DNA of 33,186 bases. Source: Streptomyces milbemycinicus. Its GTDB lineage: Bacteria; Actinomycetota; Actinomycetes; Streptomycetales; Streptomycetaceae. The notes under the pieces were generated by a model. The model was not told where the DNA came from, ran no database searches, and worked only from the letters and a program-made list of their open reading frames with translations. Numbering within the stretch: the first letter of the stretch is position 1; each line of letters opens with the position of its first letter. The position numbers and the translations under genes are program-made. The stretch spans positions 1-33,186 of the forward strand of contig NZ_MUNE01000200.1 of the NCBI RefSeq assembly GCF_002154605.1, in the 5' to 3' direction. Shown one piece after another: positions 21,708 to 33,186 of the stretch.

Positions 21708-22045
21708 CTGTCGTGTTCCCCGGTGTTTCCCTCGCAATCCCAGGTATTCCCTGGTGTTCTCGCGCGTTCCACCGGTTCCCCGGCCACCGGGGGTGGGGAA
21801 CTAGGGGTTTCCTCGCGGGCCTGTGATGACACTGGGCGGGGGGAGCCCTTGACCGCCATCACCTGCGGCCACCCCGAGGGGCCGCCGACCGCCGTTTCCC
21901 GAGTGGGGGGAAACGGCCGGTCGCGGCCCCGGTCGGTGGCCCCGGCGCCACCCCGGCCGCGTATGTCCGGTGGGTTCGGTCGCGACGAATCCCTCCCCTG
22001 CCGGTGCGGATTGCCTGCCGCCAGCGTCGAGACGGGTTGAGTGAG
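21708..22045 (+). other. Leader region of the PKS gene
   Basis: No convincing gene. It holds two imperfect copies of a pyrimidine-rich element (TCCCCGGTGTTTCCCTCGC near 21717 and TTCCCTGGTGTTCTCGC near 21745), a small CCAGG-tattc-CCTGG dyad, and a candidate activator site at 21801-21816. A 126-codon frame spans it but is Pro/Arg-rich and crosses the terminator, so I take it as chance. Confidence 0.45.
21801..21816 (+). promoter_or_regulatory. Second, weaker PAS-LuxR operator candidate
   Basis: CTAGGGGTTTCCTCGC matches the PimM consensus at 12 of 16 positions on either strand, with one perfect half (CTAGGG). Its reverse complement shares the CCCCTAG end with the site at 20409-20424. It lies 230 bp before the PKS start. 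A -35-like TTGACC occurs at 21849-21854 but no good -10 follows. Confidence 0.35.
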
Positions 22046-25000
22046 ATGGACAACGAACAGAAGCTCAGGGACTATCTCAAGCGGGCGAGCGCCGATCTGC
22101 GGCGGACCCGGCGCCGGCTCGGCGAGATCGAGGCCGCGGCACAGGAGCCGATCGCCATCGTCGGCATGAGCTGTCGCTACCCGGGCGGGGTGAACGGCCC
22201 GGAGGACCTGTGGCACATGGTCGAGTCCGGTGCGGACGGCATCACCGCCCTGCCGGCCGACCGGGGCTGGGATCTCGGCGAGCTGGCCGGGACGGCCGTC
22301 TCCGGCGGATTCCTGGATTCGGCTACCGAGTTCGACGCGGACTTCTTCGGCATCTCGCCGCGCGAGGCGCTGGCGATGGACCCGCAGCAGCGGGTGCTGC
22401 TGGAGGCCGCCTGGGAGGCGTTCGAGCGGGCCGGTATCGAACCGGGCACCCTCCGTGGCAGCCGCACCGGCATGTTCGTGGGCGCGATGGCGCAGGACTA
22501 CCGGGTGGGCCCGGCCGACGGTGTGGAGGGCTTCCAGCTCACCGGCAACACCACGAGCGTCATGTCCGGCCGGCTCTCGTACACCTTCGGTGTCGTCGGA
22601 CCGGCCGTCACCGTGGACACGGCGTGTTCGTCGTCGCTGGTGGCCCTGCATCTGGCCACCCAGTCGCTGCGCGCGGGGGAGTGCTCGCTGGCGCTCGCGG
22701 GCGGCATCACCATCATGTCGAGCCCGGCCACCTTCATCGAGTTCGGCCGCCAGGGCGGGCTGTCGGCCGACGGCCGCTGCCGTTCGTTCGCCGACACCGC
22801 GGACGGCACCGGCTGGGCCGAGGGCGTCGGCGTACTCGTCCTGGAACGGCTGTCGGACGCCCAGCGCAACGGACACGAGGTGCTGGCGGTGGTGCGGGGC
22901 ACGGCCGTCAACCAGGACGGCGCGTCCAACGGCCTGACCGCGCCCAACGGCCCTTCTCAGCAGCGGGTGATCGAGCAGGCGCTGATCAACGCACGGCTCT
23001 CGGCCGACCAGATCGACGCGGTGGAGGCGCACGGCACCGGTACGACGCTGGGCGACCCGGTCGAGGCCCAGGCGCTGCTGGCCACGTACGGTCAGAGCCG
23101 GGGCGACCGGGGCCCGTTGCTGCTCGGATCGGTGAAGTCGAACCTCGGGCACACGCAGGCCGCGGCCGGTGTCGCGGGCATCATCAAGATGGTGATGGCG
23201 ATGCGGCACGGGGTGCTGCCGCGCACCCTGCACATCGACCGGCCCTCGACCCATGTGGACTGGGAGTCGGGCGCCGTGGAACTGCTGACCGAGCCGACCG
23301 CCTGGCCGGTCACCGGGGAGCCGCGCCGGGCCGGGGTCTCCTCGTTCGGCATCAGCGGCACCAACGCCCACACCGTCATTGAACAGGCCCCCGCCGAGGC
23401 ACCGGCCGAGGACGAGCCGACCGGGTCCGACGGCGCCGCGGCCGGGCCGGGCGGCATTGCGGCCGGGCCAGGCCCGGACGCGGACCCCGCCGGGGTGCCC
23501 GAACCCGTCGTGCTGCTCGACCCGGGCGTGGTGCCGCTGCCGGTGTCGGGCCGGACCCCCGAGGCGCTGCGGGAGCAGGCTGCCCGGATCCACGCCCACC
23601 TGGACGCGCGTCCCGGGCTCGGCCTCGCCGACCTCGCCTTCTCGCTGGCCACCACGCGCGCGGGCTTCGAACACCGGGCCGTCGTCACCGCGGGCGATCG
23701 CGCCACGGCGGCCGCCGCGCTGTCCGCGCTGGCCTTGGGCGATTCCCCCGCCGGCCTGGTCAGGGGCACCGCACGAGCCACACGGAAGCTGGCGTTCCTG
23801 TTCGCTGGGCAGGGCAGCCAACGGCTGGGCATGGGGCGCGAGCTGGCGGAGCGGTTCCCGGTGTTCGCCCAGGCGCTGGACGCCACCGTCGCCGCGCTGG
23901 ACACCTGGCTCGACCGCCCGCTGCGCGACGTGCTCTTCGCCGCCGAGGGCACCCCCGAAGCCGCCCTGCTGGACCGCACCGCATACGCCCAGCCCGCGCT
24001 GTTCGCCGTCGAGATCGCCCTGTTCCGGCTGGTCGAGTCCTGGGGCATCACCCCCGACTTCCTGGCCGGGCACTCCATCGGGGAGATCGCGGCCGCCCAC
24101 GCCGCCGAGGTGTTCTCGCTGGCCGACGCGGCGCGGCTGGTCGTGGCGCGCGGCCGGCTGATGGAGGAGCTGCCGGCCGGCGGGGCGATGGCGTCCGTAC
24201 AGGCCACCGAGTCCGAAGTGGCGCCGCTGCTGACCGGGCGCGCCGACCACGTCTCCATCGCGGCGGTCAACGGCCCCTCGGCCGTCGTGGTGGCGGGCGA
24301 CGAGGACGCAGTGGCCGAGATCGAGGCGCACTTCGCGGGCGAGGGCCGCAAGACCAAGCGGCTGCGGGTCAGCCACGCCTTCCACTCGCCCCGTATGGAG
24401 CCGATACTTGCGGAGTTCCGCGCCGTGGTCGCGGAACTCTCGCCGCAGGCGCCCGTCGTGCCGGTGGTATCGAACCTGACCGGCGCCCAGGCCACGGTGC
24501 AGGAGCTGACGTCCGCCGACTACTGGGTCAACCATGTACGCCAGGCTGTGCGGTTCTCCGACAGCATCGGCTGGCTGCACGGACACGGCGTCGACACATA
24601 CCTGGAACTGGGCCCCGACGGCGTCCTGTCCGCGCTGACCCGGACCTGCCTCGAAAACACCGCCACCGACGGGGATCTGGGCGGGGACGCGGAGGGGGGC
24701 TCCGACGGGCCCGGCGCCGCCGTACCGCTGCTGCGGCCGGGCCGCCCCGAGCCGGTGGCCCTCACCGCCGCCCTGGCCGGGCTCTACGTACGCGGCGTCC
24801 CGGTCGACTGGGACCGCTACTTCGCCGGGACCGGTGTCCGCCGGGTGGACCTGCCGACCTATCCGTTCCAGCGCCGGAGGTACTGGCCCAAGGCCCTCGC
24901 CACTCCGGCGGGCGACATGCGGGCCGCGGGCATGGGTGCCGCGCACCACCCCCTGCTGGCCGCCGCCGTGTCCCTGGCGGACTCCGACGGCTTCCTGCTC

Positions 25001-28000
25001 ACCGGCAGGCTCTCCCTGCGGACCCACCCCTGGCTGGCCGACCACGCCGTGCGCGGCACCGTCATCCTCCCCGCGACGGCCTTCCTGGAACTGGCCATCC
25101 GCGCGGGTGACGAGGTCGGCTGCGACCGGGTCGAGGACCTGACCCTCGCCGCGCCACTGGCACTGCCCGAACACGGCAGCGTCCAGGTGCAGATGTGGGT
25201 CGGCGGCCCGGACGAGTCCGGCCGGCGGACCCTGAACCTCTACTCCCGGCCCGACGGCGACGGCGAGGGCACCGACGAGCTGCCGTGGACCCGGCACGCC
25301 ACGGGCGTGCTCACCACCGGCGGACACGACATCGCCTTCGACACCGCCCAGTGGCCGCCCGCCGATGCGCAACCCCTCGCGCTGGACGGCCTCTACGACC
25401 GGCTGGCGGCGGAGAACGGCCTCGAGTACGGGCCGCTCTTCCAGGGGCTGCGGGCGGCCTGGAGACGCGGTGCGGACACGTTCGCCGAGGTGGCGCTGGA
25501 GCCTTCGGCCCAGGCCCCCGACGGTTCGTTCGGGCTGCACCCCGCACTGCTCGACGCCGCCCTCCACGCGATGCTCGCCGACCCCGGCCGGGACCCGGAC
25601 CCCGAGGGCCGGGGCACCGCCCTGCCGTTCTCCTGGGAGGGCGTGTCCCTGCACGCGACCGGCGCGTCCGAGATACGCGTACGGATGTCCCGAGCCGCCG
25701 ACGGCACCCTGTCGATCGCGGTCGCGGATCCCTCCGGCCAACCCGTCGCCTCCGTCGAGGCGCTGACGCTGCGCGCCCTGCCGGCCGGCGCCCCCGGAGA
25801 CGGTGCCACGGCCGGGCGGGACTCGCTGTTCCGCGTGGACTGGACGCCGTTGCCCGCTTCGGCGACGGACGGGACACCGGCGGTGGCCGCGTCCGGGACC
25901 GTGGTGGTGCTCGGCCCGGATGTCCTGGGGCTCGCCGAGGCGCTTCGGGCCGCCGGCACCGAGGCGCGGGCCCACGACGACCCGGCCGCCTTGACCGATC
26001 CGGCTGCCCTGATCGACCCGGCCGCTCTGACCGGGCCGGATGGCGCATCGCCCGGTACGGTGCTGGTCCCGGTGCTCGGCGACACCGCCGGGGAGATGGC
26101 CGACGCGGTCCGTACGCTGACGTCACGGGCGCTTGACCTGCTGCGCGTCTGGTCGGCCGAGGAGGGGCCCGCGGGCACCCGGCTGGTCTTCGTGACCCGT
26201 GGGGCGGTGGCCGCCGACCGCGGAGCAGCCGCGTCCGGGGAATCTCGCGGCGAAGACACCGGTGCGGTCGACCTCGCCGCGGCCGCCGTCTGGGGCCTGG
26301 TGCGCTCCGCGCAGGCCGAGGCGCCCGGCCGCTTCACCTTGGTGGACCTGGACCCCGAGGACCCCTCGGCCATCCTTCCCGCATTGGCACTGACGGCGGA
26401 CGAACCCCAATTGGCCGTCCGCCAGGGCACCGTGCTGGCCCCGCGGCTTGCCCGGGTCACCGCGCCCCTGCCGGACGCGGCGGACACGCGAACCGCTACG
26501 GATCCGGAGCCCGGCTGGAACACCGACGGCACGGTCCTGATCACCGGCGGCACCGGCGGTCTTAGCGCCCTGGTCGCCCGCCATCTGGCCGCCGAGCGCG
26601 GCGTACGCCATCTGCTGCTGCTCAGCCGCCGCGGCGGCGCGGCCGAGGGCGCCGCCGGCCTGGTCGCCGACCTCGCCGACCACGGGGCGGACGCGACCGT
26701 CGTGGCCTGCGACGCGGCCGACCCAGCCGCGCTGGCCGCCGTACTGGCGCGGATCCCCGCCGAGCATCCGCTGACCGCGGTCGTCCACGCGGCGGGCGTG
26801 CTCGACGACGGCATGATCGGCTCGCTGACGGCCGAGCGTATGGACGCCGTGCTGCGGCCCAAGGTCGACGCGGCATGGGCCCTGCACCGGGCGACCGACG
26901 GTCTTGAGCTGTCCGCGTTCATCGTCTTCTCGTCGCTGGCCGGCACAGTCGGCACCGCAGGCCAGGGCAACTACGCGGCGGCCAACGCGTTCCTGGACGC
27001 ACTCGCCCGCCACCGCAGGTCCCAGGGCCTGCCGGCCCAGTCCCTCGCCTGGGGGCCCTGGGCCCTGTCGGATGGGATGACCGGCTCCCTGACCGAGACG
27101 GACCTGCGGCGGCTGACCCGCATGGGCACCCCCGCCCTCTCGCCCGAGCAGGGGCTCGCCCTGTTCGACACCGCGGTTTCCAGCGGCCATCCTGTCCTGC
27201 TTCCCGTACGGCTCGACCTGGCAGCGCTGCGCGCCTCTGCCGACGTACCGCATCTGCTGCGCGGACTGGTCCGCAAGGCCCACCGCCGGGCGGTGGTGGC
27301 GGGCTCGGGGACCGCCTCGGGGCTGGCGCAGCGGCTGGCCCGACTGGACGGCGACCAGCGCACCCGGGCCATGGTGGACGTGGTCCGCCCCCAGGTCGCC
27401 GCCGTACTCGGCCATGCGGGCCCCGAGGCCGTGGACCCGGACCGCCCCTTCCAGGACCTGGGGTTCGACTCGCTGACCGCGATCGAGCTGCGCAACCGGC
27501 TGAGCGAGGCCACCGGGCTGCGCACCTCGGCCACCGCCGTCTTCGACTACCCCACGGTCACCGCGCTCGCCGTGCACATACGCGACGAACTCCTCGGCAG
27601 CCGTGCCGCGGCAGCCCCCGACCCGGCACGGCCGAATCCCGTCACGGCTGCCGAGGACCCCATCGTGATCGTCGGCATGGGCTGCCGCTATCCGGGCGGC
27701 GTCGGCTCGCCCGAGGACCTGTGGCGGCTGGTCAGCGAGGGCACCGACGCGATCTCCGGGCTGCCCGCCAACCGCGGCTGGGACCTGGAGACGCTGTACG
27801 ACCCGGACCCCGACCACCACGGCACCACCTACACCCGCGGGGGCGGATTCCTCTACGACGCGGGCGAGTTCGACGCGGCCTTCTTCAATATGAGCCCGCG
27901 CGAGGCGCTGGCCACCGACACCCAGCAGCGGCTGCTGCTGGAGACCTCCTGGGAGGCGGTCGAACGGGCCGGGATCGACCCGGTGTCGCTGCGTGGCAGC

Positions 28001-31000
28001 CGGACCGGTGTGTTCACCGGAGTGATGTACAACGACTACGGCACCGTGCTCGCGGGCGGCGGCGACTTCGAGGGCTTCCTGGGCAGCGGAACGTCCCCGA
28101 GCGTGGCCTCGGGCCGGGTGTCGTACACGCTGGGTCTGGAGGGCCCGGCGGTGACCGTGGACACCGCGTGTTCGTCCTCGCTGGTGGCCATGCACCTGGC
28201 GGCGCAGGCGCTGCGGGAGGGCGAATGCTCGCTCGCGCTCGCCGGCGGCGTCACGGTGATGTCGACGCCCGCGTCGCTGATCGAGTTCTCGCGGCAGCGG
28301 GGGTTGTCGCCGGACGGGCGGTGCAAGGCGTTCTCGGAGTCGGCCGACGGTGTGGGCTGGTCCGAGGGCGTGGGTGTGGTGGTGTTGGAGCGGCTGTCGG
28401 ACGCGCGGGCCAACGGGCATGAGGTGCTGGCCGTGGTGCGGGGTTCGGCGGTCAACCAGGACGGTGCGTCCAACGGTCTGACGGCGCCGAACGGCCCGTC
28501 CCAGCAGCGGGTGATCCGCCAGGCGCTCGCCACTGCCGGTCTGTCGGCCTCGGATGTGGACGCGGTGGAGGCGCATGGCACGGGCACCACGCTGGGCGAC
28601 CCCATCGAGGCGCAGGCGCTGCTGGCCATGTACGGGCAGGACCGCGAACAGCCCCTGTTGCTCGGGTCGGTGAAGTCGAACATCGGGCACACCCAGGCCG
28701 CGGCGGGCGTGGCGGGTGTGATCAAGATGGTGATGGCGATGCGGCACGGTGTGCTTCCGGGCACGCTGCACGTGGACGCGCCGTCGTCACATGTGGACTG
28801 GGAGACGGGCGCGGTCGAGCTGCTCACCCGTGCGGTGGAGTGGCCGTCAACGAGCCGGGTGCGCAGGGCGGGTGTGTCCTCGTTCGGGATCAGCGGCACC
28901 AACGCCCACCTGATCGTCGAACAGCCCGCGCCGCCGACCCCCGAGCCCGAGGAGACCGCATCCCGGGGTGGCAACGGCTCCGTTGTCTGGCTGCTCTCCG
29001 GCCGTGGCCGCGCGGCGCTACGGGCGCAGGCCGCCCGCCTGGCGGCCCGCGTGGACACCGACCCCGGGCCGGACGCCGCCGATGTCGCGCTCTCGCTCGC
29101 CACCACCCGCTCGGCCTTCGAACAGCGCGCCGCCGTGGTCGCGCCGGACCGGACCGGGCTGCTGCGGGCGCTGGCCGCGCTCGCCGAGGGCCGCCCCGAC
29201 CCCGCCGTGGTCGAGGGCGAGTCGGGCGGCACGGACAAGCTGGCGCTGCTCTTCTCCGGCCAGGGCAGCCAGCGGGCCCGGGCGGGCCGGGAGCTGTACG
29301 CGGACTTCCCGGTGTTCGCCCGGGCGCTGGACGAGGTCTGCGCCCAGCTGGACCCGTACCTGGACCGCCCCCTGCGCGAGGTGCTGTTCGCCGACGAGGG
29401 CACGCCCGAGGCCGAGCTGCTGGACCAAACCGGCTGGACGCAACCCGCCCTGTTCGCCGTCGAGGTGGCGCTCTTCAGGCTCATGCTCTCGTGGGGCGTC
29501 CGACCCGACTACGTCGCCGGCCACTCGATCGGCGAACTGGCGGCGGCCCACGCCGCCGGTGTGCTGTCCCTCCAGGACGCCTGCGCCCTGGTGGCCGCGC
29601 GGGCCCGGCTGATGCAGGCCCTGCCCGCCGGCGGGGCGATGGTGTCCGTACAGGCCACCGAGGACGAGGTGGCACCGCTGCTGGCCGGCCGGGACCACGA
29701 GCTGGCGGTCGCCGCCGTGAACGGTCCGTCCGCGCTGGTCCTCTCCGGCGACGAGGAGGCGGTTCTCGAGGTCGCGGCACACTTCCGCGACCTGGGCCGC
29801 AAGACCAAGCGGCTGCGGGTCAGCCACGCCTTCCACTCGCCCCGCATGGACGCCATGCTCGACGGCTTCCGCGAGGTGGCACAGGGCCTGGTCTACGCGG
29901 CGCCGACCATCCCGATCGTGTCGAACGTGACCGGCGAGATCGTCACCGACGAGCAGATCCGCACCCCGGACTACTGGGTGGAACACGTCCGCGGGACGGT
30001 CCGCTTCGCCGACGGCGTACGCACCCTGCGCGACGCGGGCGCGACCACCTTCCTCGAACTCGGCCCGGACGGCGTCCTGTCCGCGATGGCCGAGGACACG
30101 CTCGGCGAGGAGTCCACGGCCGAGGCGGTGCCCGCCCTGCGGGCCGACCGCGCCGAGGAGCCGACCGTCGCGGCGGCCCTGGCCAAGCTGCACGTCCGCG
30201 GAGTGCGCGTGGACTGGCCCGGGTACTTCGGCGGCAGCGGGGCACGCCGTGTCGACCTGCCGACGTACGCCTTCCAGCACGACTTCTACTGGCCCGACAC
30301 CGCCGCCGCGCCCCTGAGCCCGGAGGCGGTCGCGGATCCGGCGGACGAAGCGCTGTGGAGCGCGGTCGAGCGCAGGGACGCGGCGGAACTGGCCACCGTG
30401 CTGGGGCTGGAGGACGAACACCACGCATCGCTCTACGCGCTGCTGCCCGCGCTCTCCACCTGGCGCCAGAACCGGCATGAGAAGGCCGTACTGGACTCCT
30501 GGCGGTACCGGGTGGAGTGGCAGCCGCTGCGGGTGTCCACGGCATCGGTGGCGGCCGGCACCTGGCTGGTCGTCACCGCGGACGGGGCGCCCGACGACCC
30601 GTTCCAGGACGACGTGGTGGAAGCGTTGCGCGTCCATGGCGCCCGCGTCCACCGGGTGGTGCTGGACGACACATGCGCCGACCGAGCCGTCCTGGCCGAA
30701 CGGCTCGGGGACGTTCAGGGAGACCTCCAGGGCGACGTTCAAGGAGCGGACGGCGCCGCGGACGGGGTGCGCCTCGACGAGGTGTCCGGAGTGCTCTCGC
30801 TGCTGGCCGTCGCCGAACACCCCGCCCCCGACCAACCGGCCCTGCCCGCCGGACTGGCACTCACCGTCGCCCTGGTGCAGGCGCTCGGTGACCTCGGCGT
30901 CACCGCCCCGCTGTGGAACGCCACGCGGGGCGCCGTGTCCACCGGGCCCTCCGACCCGGTCACCAGCCCGCTCCAGGCGGCCATCTGGGGTCTGGGACGG

Positions 31001-33186
31001 GCCGCCGCCCTGGAACACCCCGGGCGGTGGGGCGGACTGGTCGACCTGCCCGGGGTGGTCGACCGGCCCGCTGCCCAGCGGCTCATGAGCGTGCTGGCCG
31101 GATCCACCGAGCCCGCCTCGGCCCACCACGACGAGGACCAGGTGGCGATCCGCGCCACCGGCGTGTCCGCCCGCCGACTGGCCCACCGTACGGTGGACGA
31201 CCTGCCCGCCCCCCGCGACTTCACCGCGCGCGGCACCCTCCTGGTCACCGGCGGCACCGGCGCCCTGGGGGCCGAGGTCGCCCGGTGGCTGGCGCGCGCC
31301 GGCGCCGAACACCTGGTGCTGACCAGCCGCCGGGGCGCACAGGCCCCCGGTGCGGATGAGTTGCGCGCCGAACTGGAGGCCCTGGGAGCCGGGGTGCGCA
31401 TCGTGGCCTGCGACGCCGCCGACCGCGGCGCGCTGGCCGCCGCCCTCGCGGACCTCCCCGCCGACTCCCCGCTCACCGGGGTCGTGCACACCGCGGGCAT
31501 CGCCTCGGCCGCACCCCTGGAGGGCATGGCGCCCGCGGAGTTCGAGGAGGCGGTCGCGGCGAAACTGGCCGGGGCCGCCCACCTCGACGCCCTGCTGGGC
31601 GACCGCGACCTGGAGCTGTTCGTGCTGTTCGGCTCCATCGCGGGCGTATGGGGCAGCGGCGGCCAGAGCGCCTACGGCGCGGCGAACGCCTACCTGGACG
31701 CGCTGGCGGAACACCGCCGCGCCCGCGGACTCGCCGCCACCTCCGTGGCCTTCGGCCCGTGGGCCGAGTCCGGTATGGCCACCCACGACGCGATGGCGGA
31801 CGGCCTCAAACGGCGCGGCCTGCGCTTCCTGGCACCCGAGCGGGCCATGGCCGAACTGCGCCGCGCCGTGGTGCACGGCGACACCACCGTGACCGTCGCC
31901 GATGTCGACTGGGACCGGTACCTCCCCGTCTTCACCTCCGTACGGTCGAGTCCGCTGCTCGGCGATCTGCCCGAGGCCCGGGAGCAGGCACGGGCACAGG
32001 CGGGCGAGCGGCCCGCGTCCGGGGCCGCGGACGGTGCGTCGGAGCTGGCCCAGCGGCTGCACGGGCGCACCGAGGCCGAGCAGGAGAGGCTGCTGACGAG
32101 CCTGGTCCGCGCCGAGGCCGCCGCCGTACTCGGGCACGCCTCCGCCGACGGCGTACCCGAAGAGCGCGCCTTCCGCGACCTGGGGTTCGACTCCCTGACC
32201 GCGGTCGAACTGCGCAAACGCCTGGTCACCCTGACCGGCCTGAACCTGCCGAGCACCACGGCCTTCGACTACCCGAGCCCCCTGGCCCTGGCCCGGCATC
32301 TGCGCACGCTGATCCTCGGCACCGGGGCGGCCGGCACCGGGCCCGTGGCGCTCTCCTCGGCCCACGACGACGAGCCGATCGCCATCATCGGGATGAGCTG
32401 CCGCTTCCCCGGCGGCGTACGCTCCCCCGAGGAGCTGTGGCGGCTCGTGGCCGACGGGACCGACGCCATCTCGGAGTTCCCCGCCGACCGCGGCTGGGAC
32501 ACCGCCGCGCTGTACGACCCCGACCCCGACCGGGCGGGCAGGACGTACTCGACACTGGGCGGCTTCCTGGACTCGGCTGGCGAGTTCGACCCGGCGTTCT
32601 TCGGGATCTCGCCGCGTGAGGCGCTGTCCATGGACCCGCAGCAGCGGCTGCTGCTGGAGACGGCCTGGGAGAGTTTCGAACGGGCCGGCATCGACCCGCG
32701 GTCGCTGCGCTCCAGCCTCACCGGCATTTTCATCGGATCGACCTTCCAGGACTACGGCACCGGGGTCGCGGACGGCACCGAGGGCCACATGGTCACCGGG
32801 AGCAGCCCCAGTGTGCTCTCCGGCCGGCTGTCCTATGTGTTCGGCCTCGAAGGCCCCGCCGTCACCGTGGACACCGCGTGTTCGTCGTCGCTGGTGGCCC
32901 TGCACCTGGCGTGCCGGTCGCTGCGCGACGGGGAGAGCTCGCTCGCCCTGGTGGGCGGCGCGACCGTGATGGCCACCCCCGCCTCGTACCTCGCCTTCAG
33001 CCGCCAGCGGGCGCTGGCCGTGGACGGCCGGTGCAAGGCCTTCTCCGACGCCGCCGACGGCATGACCCTGGCCGAGGGCGTCGGCATCCTGCTGGTCGAA
33101 CGGCTCTCCGACGCCCAGCGCCACGGCCACCCGGTGCTCGCGCTGGTCCGCGGTTCGGCGGTCAACCAGGACGGTGCGTCGAATGG
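22046..33186 (+). CDS. Type I modular PKS, at least three modules (3' end outside window)
   Basis: The frame is open for 3713 codons to the window edge. An N-terminal coiled-coil docking helix (residues 1-33, [20 protein letters not shown]) shows that it accepts a chain from another PKS protein, so it is not the loading protein. The domain order is KS-AT-DH-KR-ACP, KS-AT-KR-ACP, then KS. No in-frame stop or frameshift is seen, and every catalytic motif checked is intact. Both acyltransferases carry HAFH, the malonyl-CoA signature. Predicted chemistry: module 1 adds a double bond and module 2 a hydroxyl, as at the end of a conjugated polyene. With the GDP-mannose dehydratase upstream and a PimM-like regulator, it is most like AmphI/NysI of mycosamine polyenes, but the product is not fixed by what is visible. 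The ATG at 22046 has only a weak purine-rich ribosome site (GTTGAGTGAG). Confidence 0.95.
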   Translation, partial: MDNEQKLRDYLKRASADLRRTRRRLGEIEAAAQEPIAIVGMSCRYPGGVNGPEDLWHMVESGADGITALPADRGWDLGELAGTAVSGGFLDSATEFDADFFGISPREALAMDPQQRVLLEAAWEAFERAGIEPGTLRGSRTGMFVGAMAQDYRVGPADGVEGFQLTGNTTSVMSGRLSYTFGVVGPAVTVDTACSSSLVALHLATQSLRAGECSLALAGGITIMSSPATFIEFGRQGGLSADGRCRSFADTADGTGWAEGVGVLVLERLSDAQRNGHEVLAVVRGTAVNQDGASNGLTAPNGPSQQRVIEQALINARLSADQIDAVEAHGTGTTLGDPVEAQALLATYGQSRGDRGPLLLGSVKSNLGHTQAAAGVAGIIKMVMAMRHGVLPRTLHIDRPSTHVDWESGAVELLTEPTAWPVTGEPRRAGVSSFGISGTNAHTVIEQAPAEAPAEDEPTGSDGAAAGPGGIAAGPGPDADPAGVPEPVVLLDPGVVPLPVSGRTPEALREQAARIHAHLDARPGLGLADLAFSLATTRAGFEHRAVVTAGDRATAAAALSALALGDSPAGLVRGTARATRKLAFLFAGQGSQRLGMGRELAERFPVFAQALDATVAALDTWLDRPLRDVLFAAEGTPEAALLDRTAYAQPALFAVEIALFRLVESWGITPDFLAGHSIGEIAAAHAAEVFSLADAARLVVARGRLMEELPAGGAMASVQATESEVAPLLTGRADHVSIAAVNGPSAVVVAGDEDAVAEIEAHFAGEGRKTKRLRVSHAFHSPRMEPILAEFRAVVAELSPQAPVVPVVSNLTGAQATVQELTSADYWVNHVRQAVRFSDSIGWLHGHGVDTYLELGPDGVLSALTRTCLENTATDGDLGGDAEGGSDGPGAAVPLLRPGRPEPVALTAALAGLYVRGVPVDWDRYFAGTGVRRVDLPTYPFQRRRYWPKALATPAGDMRAAGMGAAHHPLLAAAVSLADSDGFLLTGRLSLRTHPWLADHAVRGTVILPATAFLELAIRAGDEVGCDRVEDLTLAAPLALPEHGSVQVQMWVGGPDESGRRTLNLYSRPDGDGEGTDELPWTRHATGVLTTGGHDIAFDTAQWPPADAQPLALDGLYDRLAAENGLEYGPLFQGLRAAWRRGADTFAEVALEPSAQAPDGSFGLHPALLDAALHAMLADPGRDPDPEGRGTALPFSWEGVSLHATGASEIRVRMSRAADGTLSIAVADPSGQPVASVEALTLRALPAGAPGDGATAGRDSLFRVDWTPLPASATDGTPAVAASGTVVVLGPDVLGLAEALRAAGTEARAHDDPAALTDPAALIDPAALTGPDGASPGTVLVPVLGDTAGEMADAVRTLTSRALDLLRVWSAEEGPAGTRLVFVTRGAVAADRGAAASGESRGEDTGAVDLAAAAVWGLVRSAQAEAPGRFTLVDLDPEDPSAILPALALTADEPQLAVRQGTVLAPRLARVTAPLPDAADTRTATDPEPGWNTDGTVLITGGTGGLSALVARHLAAERGVRHLLLLSRRGGAAEGAAGLVADLADHGADATVVACDAADPAALAAVLARIPAEHPLTAVVHAAGVLDDGMIGSLTAERMDAVLRPKVDAAWALHRATDGLELSAFIVFSSLAGTVGTAGQGNYAAANAFLDALARHRRSQGLPAQSLAWGPWALSDGMTGSLTETDLRRLTRMGTPALSPEQGLALFDTAVSSGHPVLLPVRLDLAALRASADVPHLLRGLVRKAHRRAVVAGSGTASGLAQRLARLDGDQRTRAMVDVVRPQVAAVLGHAGPEAVDPDRPFQDLGFDSLTAIELRNRLSEATGLRTSATAVFDYPTVTALAVHIRDELLGSRAAAAPDPARPNPVTAAEDPIVIVGMGCRYPGGVGSPEDLWRLVSEGTDAISGLPANRGWDLETLYDPDPDHHGTTYTRGGGFLYDAGEFDAAFFNMSPREALATDTQQRLLLETSWEAVERAGIDPVSLRGSRTGVFTGVMYNDYGTVLAGGGDFEGFLGSGTSPSVASGRVSYTLGLEGPAVTVDTACSSSLVAMHLAAQALREGECSLALAGGVTVMSTPASLIEFSRQRGLSPDGRCKAFSESADGVGWSEGVGVVVLERLSDARANGHEVLAVVRGSAVNQDGASNGLTAPNGPSQQRVIRQALATAGLSASDVDAVEAHGTGTTLGDPIEAQALLAMYGQDREQPLLLGSVKSNIGHTQAAAGVAGVIKMVMAMRHGVLPGTLHVDAPSSHVDWETGAVELLTRAVEWPSTSRVRRAGVSSFGISGTNAHLIVEQPAPPTPEPEETASRGGNGSVVWLLSGRGRAALRAQAARLAARVDTDPGPDAADVALSLATTRSAFEQRAAVVAPDRTGLLRALAALAEGRPDPAVVEGESGGTDKLALLFSGQGSQRARAGRELYADFPVFARALDEVCAQLDPYLDRPLREVLFADEGTPEAELLDQTGWTQPALFAVEVALFRLMLSWGVRPDYVAGHSIGELAAAHAAGVLSLQDACALVAARARLMQALPAGGAMVSVQATEDEVAPLLAGRDHELAVAAVNGPSALVLSGDEEAVLEVAAHFRDLGRKTKRLRVSHAFHSPRMDAMLDGFREVAQGLVYAAPTIPIVSNVTGEIVTDEQIRTPDYWVEHVRGTVRFADGVRTLRDAGATTFLELGPDGVLSAMAEDTLGEESTAEAVPALRADRAEEPTVAAALAKLHVRGVRVDWPGYFGGSGARRVDLPTYAFQHDFYWPDTAAAPLSPEAVADPADEALWSAVERRDAAELATVLGLEDEHHASLYALLPALSTWRQNRHEKAVLDSWRYRVEWQPLRVSTASVAAGTWLVVTADGAPDDPFQDDVVEALRVHGARVHRVVLDDTCADRAVLAERLGDVQGDLQGDVQGADGAADGVRLDEVSGVLSLLAVAEHPAPDQPALPAGLALTVALVQALGDLGVTAPLWNATRGAVSTGPSDPVTSPLQAAIWGLGRAAALEHPGRWGGLVDLPGVVDRPAAQRLMSVLAGSTEPASAHHDEDQVAIRATGVSARRLAHRTVDDLPAPRDFTARGTLLVTGGTGALGAEVARWLARAGAEHLVLTSRRGAQAPGADELRAELEALGAGVRIVACDAADRGALAAALADLPADSPLTGVVHTAGIASAAPLEGMAPAEFEEAVAAKLAGAAHLDALLGDRDLELFVLFGSIAGVWGSGGQSAYGAANAYLDALAEHRRARGLAATSVAFGPWAESGMATHDAMADGLKRRGLRFLAPERAMAELRRAVVHGDTTVTVADVDWDRYLPVFTSVRSSPLLGDLPEAREQARAQAGERPASGAADGASELAQRLHGRTEAEQERLLTSLVRAEAAAVLGHASADGVPEERAFRDLGFDSLTAVELRKRLVTLTGLNLPSTTAFDYPSPLALARHLRTLILGTGAAGTGPVALSSAHDDEPIAIIGMSCRFPGGVRSPEELWRLVADGTDAISEFPADRGWDTAALYDPDPDRAGRTYSTLGGFLDSAGEFDPAFFGISPREALSMDPQQRLLLETAWESFERAGIDPRSLRSSLTGIFIGSTFQDYGTGVADGTEGHMVTGSSPSVLSGRLSYVFGLEGPAVTVDTACSSSLVALHLACRSLRDGESSLALVGGATVMATPASYLAFSRQRALAVDGRCKAFSDAADGMTLAEGVGILLVERLSDAQRHGHPVLALVRGSAVNQDGASN
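22145..27600 (+). other. PKS module 1: KS-AT(malonyl)-DH-KR(B-type)-ACP
   Basis: KS: Cys194 in DTACSSS, intact EAHGTGT and [12 protein letters not shown]: Ser677 in GHSIGE, HAFH at 777-780 (malonyl). DH: His1000 in [10 protein letters not shown] and Asp1170 in [10 protein letters not shown], so active. KR: GGTGGL nucleotide motif, LDD at 1586-1588 (B-type), Tyr1643 in [12 protein letters not shown]: Ser1809 in GFDSL. Expected outcome: malonyl extension, reduction and dehydration to an alkene, commonly trans from a B-type KR. Confidence 0.9.
27653..32312 (+). other. PKS module 2: KS-AT(malonyl)-KR(A1-type)-ACP
   Basis: KS: Cys2042 in DTACSSS, EAHGTGT present. AT: Ser2494 in GHSIGE, HAFH at 2594-2597 (malonyl). 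No dehydratase: the AT is followed by the structural half of a KR. KR: GGTGALG, no LDD, Trp3202 eight residues before Tyr3210, and no His three before the Tyr, which indicates type A1. ACP: Ser3383. Expected outcome: a hydroxyl of the configuration opposite to module 1's intermediate. The KR's structural half carries a short GDVQ/GDLQ repeat near 30712-30747. Confidence 0.88.
32372..33186 (+). other. PKS module 3, ketosynthase (partial)
   Basis: The KS starts at [15 protein letters not shown], with Cys3612 in DTACSSS. The window ends just after the conserved VNQDGASN stretch, so the HGTGT and NxGH motifs and all later domains are not visible. Confidence 0.9.

Noticed and set aside
21660..22040. 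126-codon + frame directly after the dehydratase stop
   Set aside because: Runs through a perfect 12-bp terminator stem and is Pro/Arg/Ser-rich without family features; better seen as PKS leader.
21626..33130. Very long - strand open frames opposite the PKS gene (21626-25975, 26123-28771, 29018-33130)
   Set aside because: They are Gly/Arg/His/Gln-rich shadows of the PKS frame, which carries every catalytic motif; none has a recognisable domain.

Overview
The window is very GC-rich DNA with long genes, third-position G/C bias, GTG/TTG starts, rare in-frame TTA codons and large modular polyketide synthases (PKSs). It looks like chromosomal-arm DNA of a Streptomyces (or close actinomycete). I see no rRNA, tRNA, CRISPR array or intact transposase.

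Region 1 (1-6076, + strand) is the end of a trans-AT PKS locus. It holds the 3' end of a PKS protein finishing in a ketosynthase whose HGTGT-motif His is Asn, a CPA2-type cation:proton antiporter, and a fused acyl hydrolase / malonyl acyltransferase / PfaD-type enoyl reductase. The three genes overlap (4 and 17 nt), so they form one translationally coupled unit of assembly-line service enzymes plus a probable export or self-protection transporter.

Region 2 (6180-16051) is the most unusual part. Two convergent arms meet at a palindrome that contains both stop codons. The + arm encodes a stand-alone effector-associated (EAD2-like) protein, a 59-aa peptide resembling FxSxx-system precursors but lacking the FxSxx end, and an HExxH peptide beta-hydroxylase whose GTG overlaps the peptide's TGA. 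The - arm is a tightly coupled operon for a VMAP protein (EAD2-like N terminus plus VMAP-C), a MoxR AAA+ ATPase, and a 1495-aa vWA-like/NB-ARC/TPR protein. This is the vWA-MoxR-VMAP layout of predicted NTPase-dependent conflict systems, here joined to a peptide-modifying pair with no radical SAM enzyme. Four of its genes carry seven in-frame TTA codons, which points to bldA control.

Region 3 (16172-19216) holds a truncated type II thioesterase directly behind an 86-codon ketosynthase N-terminal fragment (a PKS relic), and a divergent pair of a LysR regulator and a TDT-family transporter.

Region 4 (19250-33186) opens a cis-AT, polyene-type cluster. It has a PimM-like PAS-LuxR regulator, a GDP-mannose 4,6-dehydratase (the AmphDIII/NysDIII step towards mycosamine) preceded by a 14/16 match to the PAS-LuxR operator, and a giant type I PKS gene running off the window. 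The PKS begins KS-AT-DH-KR-ACP, then KS-AT-KR-ACP, then a third KS. Both acyltransferases look malonyl-specific.

The window thus places a regulated conflict-type system between two different polyketide loci.
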